Part shown: piece by piece, positions 34,698 to 42,308 of the stretch
Numbering within the stretch: position 1 is the stretch's first letter
Layout: every line of letters starts with the position of its first letter
Origin: Pseudomonas sp. GV085
GTDB taxonomy: Bacteria > Pseudomonadota > Gammaproteobacteria > Pseudomonadales > Pseudomonadaceae
Length of the DNA: 64,000 bases
Assembly: GCF_003050925.1 (NCBI RefSeq)
Contig: NZ_QAOV01000011.1
Span: forward strand, 1-64,000
Direction of reading: 5' to 3'
Made by a program: the position numbers and the translations under genes
Notes under the pieces: generated by a model
What the model was told of the DNA's origin: nothing
The model's input: only the letters and a program-made list of their open reading frames with translations
Database searches by the model: none

Positions 34698-34904
34698 ATG
34701 TCGGTCATGTCTACTAAATACCGATTTCGAGATACGTATCGCATTCAGTTGCGCGAAAAGGATCATCCACCGCCACACGTTCATCTGACGGGTGGCGGGC
34801 TGGACGTCATGCTGAGCCTGGAAACTGTCGAAGTGATGGTGGGCAAGGCGCCGCCGCTGATCATCAAGGAGGCGCTGGAGTGGGTCAGGGCTCATCAGGC
34901 GTAA
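34698..34904 (+). CDS. DUF4160 family protein
   Basis: 68 aa (MSVMSTKYRFRDTYRIQLREK, then DHPPPHVHLTGGG). The HPPPHVH core is the DUF4160 mark, a small fold often seen before a DUF2442 protein. An alternative start is the ATG at 34707. Function unproven; a toxin-like role has been supposed for such pairs because of their layout only. Confidence 0.8.
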   Translation: MSVMSTKYRFRDTYRIQLREKDHPPPHVHLTGGGLDVMLSLETVEVMVGKAPPLIIKEALEWVRAHQA

Positions 34905-34924
34905 TTGCTGGAGGATTGGAAACG

Positions 34925-35425
34925 ATGCTACCCATGAAACGACCACGGCTATCGGCAGTGCAAGCGTTGCCGGATTATCGTTTGGCACTGACGTTTATCG
35001 ATGGGCAGCAACTGATGCTCGATTTGAGCCGCGACCTGCATGCCTATCCAGGCCTGCAACCTTTGCAGGGAGTCGCTTTTGAATATGCAGCGTTGGGTGA
35101 TGATGGCTGGAGTGTCGAATGGCCTGAACTCGATATCCAGATGGGTGCAGATACCCTCTACCTGGATGCCCTGGCGCAAAATGCAGCCGACGAAAACACC
35201 CGGATCTTTATCGATTGGCGTGCTCGCACCGGGTTACCGCTCAATCAGGCCGCTGAAGCGCTGGGGGTCAGTACCCGCAGCATCACCCGATACAGCAGTG
35301 GCCGAGAAGCGGTGCCGCGATCGTTAGCCTTGGCCTGCCTGGGTTGGGATTTCCTGCAACAGCAATCGAATTCGTCCCGTGCGGCGCAGGATACTGGCCG
35401 GTACATCGTCACGCGCAAAAGTTAG
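34925..35425 (+). CDS. DUF2442 protein with C-terminal HTH
   Basis: 166 aa from the ATG at 34925, with GGAGG 10 bp upstream. An N-terminal DUF2442 domain (about 10-75, YRLALTFIDGQQLMLDL) precedes an HTH-like region near 100-150 (PLNQAAEALGVSTRSITRYSSG). It starts 20 bp after the DUF4160 gene. The HTH suggests it binds DNA, perhaps the inverted repeat at the pair's promoter; this is inference. Confidence 0.8.
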   Translation: MLPMKRPRLSAVQALPDYRLALTFIDGQQLMLDLSRDLHAYPGLQPLQGVAFEYAALGDDGWSVEWPELDIQMGADTLYLDALAQNAADENTRIFIDWRARTGLPLNQAAEALGVSTRSITRYSSGREAVPRSLALACLGWDFLQQQSNSSRAAQDTGRYIVTRKS

Positions 35426-35674
35426 CCTGCATACAGCTTGAGCCGTTCATATCGCGCATTGAACGCAGGGATGAAACCGTTGCGTAAAATCTGCAAAAAA
35501 GCCTGGAGCGCGGTTGTGTTCATGTTCGCTGGTGGTTTGGAATCGAGTGATAAATCTCTGGCAATCCAAAGCCACTGGCTGCACTGATAAGCGGGCGTTC
35601 AGCCCGACTGGACGCCTGCGGGCAAGAGGCTTACCTTGATGCCCTATTTCAATGCTGTCGTTAAGGACCCAGCC

Positions 35675-36649
35675 ATGAGCCGCATTTTCGTTGACAACGC
35701 CCACTCCATCGGCAACACGCCGCTGGTGCAGATCAATCGCATTGCGCCACGTGGTGTGACCATCCTGGCCAAGATCGAAGGGCGCAACCCGGGTTACTCG
35801 GTCAAGTGCCGGATCGGCGCGAACATGATCTGGGATGCCGAGAGCAGCGGAAAACTCAAGCCGGGCATGACCATCGTCGAACCCACCTCCGGCAATACCG
35901 GCATCGGCCTGGCCTTTGTGGCCGCCGCCCGTGGCTACAAGCTGATGCTGACCATGCCGTCGTCCATGAGTATCGAACGCCGCAAGGTGCTCAAGGCACT
36001 GGGTGCCGAACTGGTGTTGACCGAGCCGGCCAAAGGCATGAAGGGCGCCATCGAGAAAGCCGGTGAAATTGTTGCCAGCGACCCGTCGAAGTACTTCATG
36101 CCAGCGCAATTCGACAACCCGGCCAACCCGGCCATCCACGAAAAAACCACGGGTCCGGAAATCTGGAACGATACCGACGGCGCGGTCGATGTGCTGGTGG
36201 CAGGCGTCGGAACCGGTGGAACCATCACCGGAGTTTCACGATATATCAAGAATACCCAGGGCAAGCCGATACTCTCGGTGGCGGTGGAGCCGGCGGTGTC
36301 ACCGGTGATCACTCAGGCCCTGGCTGGTGAAGAGATCAAGCCGAGCCCGCACAAGATCCAGGGCATCGGTGCCGGTTTTGTGCCGAAGAACCTCGATTTG
36401 TCGATCGTCGATCGAGTGGAGTTGGTCAGTGACGAAGAGTCCAAGGCCATGGCCTTGCGTTTGATGCAGGAAGAGGGAATCTTGTGCGGGATTTCCTGCG
36501 GTGCCGCCATGGCGGTGGCCGTTCGGCTGGCCGAGACCCCGGAAATGCAGGGTAAGACCATCGTCGTCATCTTGCCGGATTCCGGTGAACGTTATCTGTC
36601 GAGCATGCTGTTCAGTGATCTGTTTACCGAACAGGAGAATCAGCAGTAA
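35675..36649 (+). CDS. cysK: Cysteine synthase A
   Basis: 324 aa from the ATG at 35675 (TAAGGA 8 bp upstream). Lys44 in the GYSVKCRIG segment forms the PLP Schiff base; PTSGNTG, GVGTGGTITG and the phosphate-binding region are conserved. It makes cysteine from O-acetylserine and sulfide. The length and sequence match CysK rather than CysM (no thiosulfate-specific changes). Confidence 0.96.
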   Translation: MSRIFVDNAHSIGNTPLVQINRIAPRGVTILAKIEGRNPGYSVKCRIGANMIWDAESSGKLKPGMTIVEPTSGNTGIGLAFVAAARGYKLMLTMPSSMSIERRKVLKALGAELVLTEPAKGMKGAIEKAGEIVASDPSKYFMPAQFDNPANPAIHEKTTGPEIWNDTDGAVDVLVAGVGTGGTITGVSRYIKNTQGKPILSVAVEPAVSPVITQALAGEEIKPSPHKIQGIGAGFVPKNLDLSIVDRVELVSDEESKAMALRLMQEEGILCGISCGAAMAVAVRLAETPEMQGKTIVVILPDSGERYLSSMLFSDLFTEQENQQ

Positions 36650-36789
36650 GCGCTAAGCATTCGCGGAGCGTGGCTGGTGGTGATGATTGAGGCGTTATCA
36701 CGGGCTGCGATCTATTGATCGGGTCCGGTTGATGATGGATTTGCATCAGCCAATGTTCAGGCATCTCATGCTAAGAAATGCTTTGTTGC

Positions 36790-36810
36790 ACATTCATTAA
36801 TAATGAATGT
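36790..36810 (+). promoter_or_regulatory. Palindrome upstream of lpxO
   Basis: A perfect 10-bp inverted repeat, ACATTCATTA, with a single A between the arms. It lies about 105 bases before the lpxO start and is AT-rich, unlike the surroundings, so it is a candidate operator. It does not look like the direct-repeat PhoP box. Confidence 0.45.
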
Positions 36811-36914
36811 TGAAAAGTGCAGGTTTTTCGCCGGATCGGTAGTGTTTATCATGCCAGCAGCCACGTCGGGCAATGGACGTGGCGCAGTGTCGCTTATCTT
36901 CAAAGGAGTTGTTG

Positions 36915-37853
36915 ATGACCTTATCGTTTGCCGCGAAGGCCTCGTTGTTGTTGCTGTTTCTCGGCAGCACCCTCTATGTGCATTTGCGTGGCAAGGCACG
37001 TCTGCCGGTGTTGCGCCAGTTCGTTAACCATTCGGCACTGTTCGCACCCTATAACGCCTTGATGTACCTGTTTTCCAGTGTGCCCTCGAAACCGTATCTG
37101 GATCGCAGCAAGTTCCCGGAACTGGATGTGCTCAGGGACAACTGGGAAGTGATTCGCGATGAAGCGATGCACTTGTTCGACGAGGGCTATATCCGTGCGG
37201 CGGCAAAGAACAACGACGCCGGTTTTGGCTCGTTCTTCAAGAAGGGCTGGAAGCGTTTCTACCTCAAGTGGTATGACAAACCGCTGCCGTCTGCCGAAAC
37301 CTTGTGTCCGAGAACCGTGGAACTGGTCAGCAGCATTCCCAATGTCAAGGGCGCCATGTTTGCGCTGCTGCCGGGCGGCAGCCACCTCAACCCGCATCGC
37401 GATCCGTTTGCCGGTTCCCTGCGTTATCACCTGGGGCTGTCGACACCGAACTCCGACGATTGCCGCATCTTTGTCGACGGTCAGGTTTACGCCTGGCGCG
37501 ATGGGGAAGACGTGATGTTCGACGAAACCTACGTGCACTGGGTCAAGAATGAAACGCAAAAGACCCGCGTCATCCTGTTCTGCGATATCGAGCGTCCACT
37601 GAGCAACCGCCTCATGACCCGCATCAATCGCAGTATCAGCGCATGGCTGGGGCGCGCCACCGCCCCTCAGAATCTGGACGACGAACGTGTGGGCGGGATC
37701 AACAAGGTCTACGCCTGGAGCAAGAACTCCAGCGATAAATTCAGTGGTGTGGTCAAACAATGGAAGCGGCGCAATCCCAAGGCCTACCGTGTACTACGCC
37801 CGGTACTGGCGGTGATGGTGCTGACGTTGTTGGGGTATTGGTTGTTTGGCTGA
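36915..37853 (+). CDS. lpxO: Lipid A 2-hydroxylase family (LpxO)
   Basis: 312 aa from the ATG at 36915, with AAAGGAG 6 bp upstream. An N-terminal helix (residues about 5-25) anchors the protein. The aspartyl/asparaginyl beta-hydroxylase domain has the iron ligands His161, Asp163 (HLNPHRDPF) and His208 (TYVHWV), plus Arg218 for 2-oxoglutarate. It hydroxylates acyl chains of lipid A. A second hydrophobic segment ends the protein (about 290-311). Confidence 0.9.
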   Translation: MTLSFAAKASLLLLFLGSTLYVHLRGKARLPVLRQFVNHSALFAPYNALMYLFSSVPSKPYLDRSKFPELDVLRDNWEVIRDEAMHLFDEGYIRAAAKNNDAGFGSFFKKGWKRFYLKWYDKPLPSAETLCPRTVELVSSIPNVKGAMFALLPGGSHLNPHRDPFAGSLRYHLGLSTPNSDDCRIFVDGQVYAWRDGEDVMFDETYVHWVKNETQKTRVILFCDIERPLSNRLMTRINRSISAWLGRATAPQNLDDERVGGINKVYAWSKNSSDKFSGVVKQWKRRNPKAYRVLRPVLAVMVLTLLGYWLFG

Positions 37854-37870
37854 AGCCGGATACAGAACAG

Positions 37871-37899
37871 AAAAACCGCTCGTTGTGAGCGGTTTTTTT
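37871..37899 (+). terminator. lpxO terminator
   Basis: An 11-bp stem (AAAAACCGCTC, 37871-37881, with 37887-37897), a 5-nt loop, then further T residues. It lies 18 bases after the lpxO stop. Confidence 0.92.
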
Positions 37900-37984
37900 A
37901 TTTCCGGGGAATCCCGGGCAACCTCTCCAACCGCACAATGCTGATTCTGTGCCATCTGTCATTACTGGTCTTTTGACCGAGTCG

Positions 37985-38046
37985 TTGCAATCCATGTCAT
38001 ACGCTGGTTATAGTCGGCGCACGGTGAGTTTCGGACTCACTTTTTT
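37985..38046 (+). promoter_or_regulatory. Promoter and 5' hairpin upstream of an EamA gene
   Basis: TTGCAA (37985-37990) and TATAGT (38009-38014), spaced 18 bp, form a fair sigma-70 promoter. Three or so bases past the likely start is a hairpin, GTGAGT-TTCGG-ACTCAC (38024-38040), followed by six T. It could cap the 5' end of the leader or be a terminator of upstream transcripts. Confidence 0.55.
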
Positions 38047-38070
38047 ATCCCTCGAGCAAAGATCAGCCCA

Positions 38071-38235
38071 ATGCCTGCATCCCTCATCAACGCGGTAGTC
38101 GATTCAGCGGTCAACGCTGGCGTCGTGCTGTGCGGGAATCAGCAGCCCGGGCAGATCAGTCAATACCCCCCACCTGTCAGTAGCACGCTGGTGTGCGCAG
38201 TCGCATCACCGCCAGGCGTTGGCATTTCGGGCTGA
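38071..38235 (+). CDS. Possible 54-aa leader ORF
   Basis: ATG at 38071 opens a 54-codon frame, MPASLINAVVDSAVNAGVV and on, with a YPPPV run and ending GVGISG. No strong ribosome site is visible. It lies between the promoter and the EamA gene at 38346, inside a 490-bp region otherwise without genes. Codon use looks like neighbouring genes. It may be a leader peptide or a chance frame; I do not recognise it. Confidence 0.35.
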   Translation: MPASLINAVVDSAVNAGVVLCGNQQPGQISQYPPPVSSTLVCAVASPPGVGISG

Positions 38236-38299
38236 TCAGCTGCCTTCTGCTGTTCCCATGCCCGTCTGAAAAAGCGCCCGCCTGAAAAACTACTGGATT

Positions 38300-38324
38300 T
38301 CAGCTTCGGCTGAGTTGGCTTTTT
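38300..38324 (+). promoter_or_regulatory. UUCG hairpin before the EamA gene
   Basis: Stem TCAGC/GCTGA (38300-38304, 38309-38313) capped by a TTCG tetraloop, then GTTGGC and five T (38320-38324), ending 21 bases before the EamA start. It is short for a terminator, but A-rich sequence upstream could pair with the T tract to lengthen it. A possible attenuator. Confidence 0.4.
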
Positions 38325-38345
38325 GCCTGACTACAGGTGGTATTC

Positions 38346-39209
38346 ATGTTTGTCCTTTCGAAAAAGTCCGCGCTCGCGGCGGCGTCCACGAGCCTGTTCG
38401 TTCTGCTGTGGAGCAGCGGGGCGATTTTCTCCAAATGGGGGCTGGCTCACGCGTCGCCCTTCGCCTTCCTGATGTTTCGTTTCGTCATTGCCCTATGCGG
38501 CCTGGTGCTGCTGGTGCCGTTGCTCAAGCTGAAGTTGCCCAAGGGCGGCAAACCGATGCTGTATGCGATGGCCACCGGCGTGGTGTTGTTGGGGGCGTAT
38601 CAGATTTTCTATCTGCTGGCCCTGGACCTTAAAGTCACGCCCGGGGTGATGGCGACCATCATGGGCGTGCAGCCGATCCTCACCGTGGTGCTGATGGAGC
38701 GTCAGCGTTCCTGGAGCCGCATGTTCGGACTGGCCCTGGGGCTGACCGGGTTGATCATGGTGGTCTATCAGGGCATCGGTCTGGCCGGGATGTCGCTGGC
38801 CGGGATGCTTTTCGGTCTGCTGGCGCTGGCGAGCATGACGTTCGGTTCGATCATGCAGAAATGCATTACCGACAATCCCCTCGGCACGCTGCCGGTGCAG
38901 TACCTCGCGGGGCTATTGTTGTGCGCAGTGTTCGTACCCTTCCAGCCGTTTCACTTCGAACACGGCAGCGGTTTCATCCTGCCGGTGCTATGGATGGGGC
39001 TGGTGGTATCGGTGCTGGCGACGCTGTTGCTGTATCGCTTGATCGCCCGAGGCAATCTGGTGAACGTCACCAGCCTGTTTTACCTGGTGCCGGCGGTAAC
39101 GGCGGTGATGGACTATCTGATCTTCGGCAATCGCCTGGCGATGTTGAGCCTGTTCGGCATGCTGTTGATCATCGTCGGTCTGGTGTTCGTGTTCCGTAAA
39201 ACCGCGTAA
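38346..39209 (+). CDS. EamA/DMT-family transporter
   Basis: 287 aa from the ATG at 38346, ten predicted helices in two EamA halves (FVLLWSSGAIFSKWGL is the first helix; the second half starts near SLAGMLFGLLALASMTFG). The substrate is unknown. It has a long, structured upstream region (promoter, hairpins, small ORF), unlike the other EamA genes here. It converges on the next transporter gene. Confidence 0.9.
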   Translation: MFVLSKKSALAAASTSLFVLLWSSGAIFSKWGLAHASPFAFLMFRFVIALCGLVLLVPLLKLKLPKGGKPMLYAMATGVVLLGAYQIFYLLALDLKVTPGVMATIMGVQPILTVVLMERQRSWSRMFGLALGLTGLIMVVYQGIGLAGMSLAGMLFGLLALASMTFGSIMQKCITDNPLGTLPVQYLAGLLLCAVFVPFQPFHFEHGSGFILPVLWMGLVVSVLATLLLYRLIARGNLVNVTSLFYLVPAVTAVMDYLIFGNRLAMLSLFGMLLIIVGLVFVFRKTA

Positions 39210-39315
39210 TTGCGTGCAAACCCGATAAGGCCTGGAGCATTGCTCCGGGTCTGTGGATTTTTGGCGTCTGATCAGCCGACTTGCCCGCGAAGGCGTCATC
39301 CGCAACGCAACAATT

Positions 39316-40224
39316 CTACTGGTCAGCCACCAAACCCGTTTTCACAGCAGCCGGCTTCAACACCAACCACAACGCCAGCGCAATCAACAACCCGCCATAC
39401 AGATGCGCCATCGATAAGGGTTCATCGAGAAACATCGCACCCCATAACACCCCGAATGGCGGGATCATGAAGGTCACGGTCGACGACTTTACCGGGCCGA
39501 TCGAACTGAGCAACCGGAAGTAGATGATGTAGGCAAACGCGGTACACGCCAGCCCCAACCCCAACAGTGACAACCAGACCTTCCAGCCGCCCCAGCTTTC
39601 CGGTGGCTGGCTGATCACGCTGTAGCCGAACAACGGCAATATGAACAGGGTCGCTCCCAGCATGCTGCCCAACGCCGACAGTCGACTGTCGAGCCCACCG
39701 GCCTGATCGAGCCAGCGCCGGGCGAGAAACCCGGCGAAGCCATAACAGGTGGTGGCGAGCAGGCAGGCGAGGGCGCCCATCAGCAGTTGCATGTCGAACG
39801 CCACGGGACCGGCGCGGGTCAGGACGCCGACGCCAAGCAGTCCGAGGAATACTCCGCCGAGCTTGGCGGCGCTGAGTCTTTCATGGAAGAACAAGCCGCC
39901 GATCAGCACACCCATCAACGGCGTGGTGGCGTTGAAAATCGCCGAGTAACCGGCCGGCAGCACTTGCGCCGCGACCGAGTAGAGCGTCGCCGGGATGCCG
40001 GAGTTGATCACCCCGAGCAGCATCACGGTCTTGAGTTTGCCTTTGAAATCCCAGCTGATGCGCATCAGGCCAAGCATCACCAACAGTCCGACCGCGGCAA
40101 TCGACACACGGAAAAACGCCGTGGGAAGGGTGCCGATCACCGGAGCGATGATGCGCATGAACAGAAAACTCGCACCCCAAATGGCCGCCAGTGACAGTAA
40201 ACGGAAAATATCGACGGGGTTCAC
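39316..40224 (-). CDS. EamA/DMT-family transporter
   Basis: 302 aa from a GTG at 40224 preceded by AAGGAAGGAA. The longer frame to 40341 lacks a site and reads through the aceK upstream region, so it is rejected. Ten predicted helices (LAAIWGASFLFMRIIAP as the first). The substrate is unknown. It diverges from aceK with 159 bp between starts. Confidence 0.88.
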   Translation of the reverse strand: MNPVDIFRLLSLAAIWGASFLFMRIIAPVIGTLPTAFFRVSIAAVGLLVMLGLMRISWDFKGKLKTVMLLGVINSGIPATLYSVAAQVLPAGYSAIFNATTPLMGVLIGGLFFHERLSAAKLGGVFLGLLGVGVLTRAGPVAFDMQLLMGALACLLATTCYGFAGFLARRWLDQAGGLDSRLSALGSMLGATLFILPLFGYSVISQPPESWGGWKVWLSLLGLGLACTAFAYIIYFRLLSSIGPVKSSTVTFMIPPFGVLWGAMFLDEPLSMAHLYGGLLIALALWLVLKPAAVKTGLVADQ

Positions 40225-40383
40225 AGCGCGTTCCTTCCTTGATGGAGGGGCGAAAGTGTTGCTGAGCGTGTGGTCGATGGCAACCGAAAACCGGACATTC
40301 AATTCGCCCGGAAAATTACGCTTCTCCTGCACCCGGTTCACTGGCTAAGCTCAAGCCTCCCGAATTCCCGCAGAGGTCTCACC

Positions 40384-42102
40384 ATGCCGCAGCAATGGCC
40401 AGCCGCCGACATCGCCCGCTTGATCCTCGATGGCTTTGACGATTACCGCGAGCATTTCCGGCAGATCACCGACGGCGCCCGGGCCCGCTTCGAACAGGCC
40501 CGGTGGCAAGAGACGCAATCGGCGTCGGCGGCGCGGATCAATCTGTACGAAGAAAAAGTCGGTGAAACCGTGGAACGACTGCGCACCGCGTTTGACCCAG
40601 GCACCCTGGACGTCAGCTGCTGGCCGCTGGTCAAAAGCGCCTACATCAGCCTGATCGACCTGCGCTTCGACGACGAACTGTCCGAGACCTGGTACAACTC
40701 GATCTTCTGCGGGCTGTTCAGCCATGACCTGATCAGCGATGGCTGCATGTTCATCCACACCACCCGGCCGAGCCTGCGCCGTGCCCGGGCCGCGCAAACC
40801 CGCACCTACAAGCCGCAAGGACAGTTGTCGGCCATGCTCGCCAGCATCTTCGCCGACTACCGCTTCAGTGAGGATTACGCAGACCTGCCCGGTGACCTGA
40901 AGCGTCTCGAAGCGCAGTTGCGCGAGAACCTGCCGGATTGGGTATGCAAGGACCCGGAGCTGAGCGTCGAGCTGTTTTCCTCGGTGCTGTACCGCAACAA
41001 AGGCGCGTACCTGGTGGGGCGCATCTACACCGCCGACGAGCAGTGGCCGCTGGCGATTCCATTGCTGCACCTCGAAGGGCGCGGCATCCAGATCGATGCG
41101 CTGATCACCGACGAGGCGGACGTGTCGATCATTTTCTCGTTCACCCGCTCGTATTTCATGGTGGATGTGCCGGTGCCGGCGGAGTTCATTGGCTTCTTGC
41201 GGCGTATCCTGCCGGGCAAGCACATTGCCGAGCTGTACACTTCGATTGGCTTCTACAAGCACGGCAAGTCGGAGTTCTACCGGGCGCTGATCAATCACCT
41301 GGCCAACACCGACGACCAGTTCATCATGGCACCCGGTGTGCGCGGCATGGTCATGAGCGTGTTCACCCTGCCGGGTTTCAACACCGTGTTCAAAATCATC
41401 AAGGACCGTTTCTCGCCGTCGAAAAACGTCGACCGCGCCACGGTGATCGAGAAGTACCGTTTGGTGAAGAGTGTCGACCGCGTCGGACGCATGGCCGATA
41501 CTCAGGAATTCGCCGACTTCCGTTTCCCGCTGAGCAAGTTCGACCCGGCGTGCCTGGAGGAACTGCTGGAAGTCGCGCCGTCGACGGTGTCGGTGGAAGG
41601 TGACACCGTGCTGATCCGCCACTGCTGGACCGAGCGCCGCATGACCCCGCTGAACCTCTACCTGGAAAACGCCAACGAGGCGCAGGTGCGCGAGGCCCTG
41701 GAGGACTACGGGCTGGCGATCAAGCAGCTGGCGGCGGCCAACATCTTTCCCGGCGACATGCTGCTGAAGAACTTCGGCGTCACCCGTCATGGTCGTGTGG
41801 TGTTCTACGACTATGACGAGATCTGCTTCCTCACCGAGGCCAACTTCCGCCACATCCCGGCACCGCGCACCCCCGAGGACGAAATGGCCTCTGAACCGTG
41901 GTACTCGATCGGGCCGCTGGACGTGTTCCCGGAAGAGTTTCCGCCATTCCTGTTTGCCGATTTCGGGCAACGCAAGTTGTTCGATCAGTTGCATGGCGAG
42001 TTGTACAACGCCGATTACTGGAAGAGTCTGCAGGAAGCGATTCGGGCGGGGAAGGTGATCGATGTGTTTCCGTATCGGCGCAAGGGCCTCGATAACGAGT
42101 AG
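40384..42102 (+). CDS. aceK: Isocitrate dehydrogenase kinase/phosphatase
   Basis: 572 aa from the ATG at 40384, the usual length. The regulatory half (about 1-310) and kinase-like half (about 320-570: KDRFSPSKN, FPGDMLLKNFGVTRHGRVVFYDYDEI) follow AceK. It phosphorylates and dephosphorylates isocitrate dehydrogenase, sending carbon to the glyoxylate shunt on acetate or fatty acids. It is not beside aceA/aceB here, as is usual in pseudomonads. Confidence 0.95.
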   Translation: MPQQWPAADIARLILDGFDDYREHFRQITDGARARFEQARWQETQSASAARINLYEEKVGETVERLRTAFDPGTLDVSCWPLVKSAYISLIDLRFDDELSETWYNSIFCGLFSHDLISDGCMFIHTTRPSLRRARAAQTRTYKPQGQLSAMLASIFADYRFSEDYADLPGDLKRLEAQLRENLPDWVCKDPELSVELFSSVLYRNKGAYLVGRIYTADEQWPLAIPLLHLEGRGIQIDALITDEADVSIIFSFTRSYFMVDVPVPAEFIGFLRRILPGKHIAELYTSIGFYKHGKSEFYRALINHLANTDDQFIMAPGVRGMVMSVFTLPGFNTVFKIIKDRFSPSKNVDRATVIEKYRLVKSVDRVGRMADTQEFADFRFPLSKFDPACLEELLEVAPSTVSVEGDTVLIRHCWTERRMTPLNLYLENANEAQVREALEDYGLAIKQLAAANIFPGDMLLKNFGVTRHGRVVFYDYDEICFLTEANFRHIPAPRTPEDEMASEPWYSIGPLDVFPEEFPPFLFADFGQRKLFDQLHGELYNADYWKSLQEAIRAGKVIDVFPYRRKGLDNE

Positions 42103-42125
42103 AGACAGGGCGCTCCTCTAACCCC

Positions 42126-42220
42126 GTAGGAGCTGCCGAAGGCTGCGATCTTTTGATCTTGATCTTTTCGACGCGCCTGAAAAGCAAGATCAAAAGATCG
42201 CAGCCTTCGGCAGCTCCTAC
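42126..42220. repeat. Type C inverted repeat
   Basis: Perfect 35-bp arms (42126-42160 and 42186-42220) with the same sequence as the 20104 element. The 25-nt centre can pair further (CTTTTC with GAAAAG), giving a very stable cruciform. It lies between aceK and hrpA. Confidence 0.92.
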
Positions 42221-42308
42221 AGGGGAGCCAGCCACGAACACCCGCAATCCATGCCAAATCTGCGACAATCGGCACCCTGCGCCACTAGACGACTGAATTG
42301 CGTACCCG

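Noticed and set aside
35675..36649. Cysteine in the CysK SVKCRI motif, where SVKDR is often cited
   Set aside because: SVKCRI is normal in CysK proteins, including E. coli CysK as I remember it. It is not a mutation.
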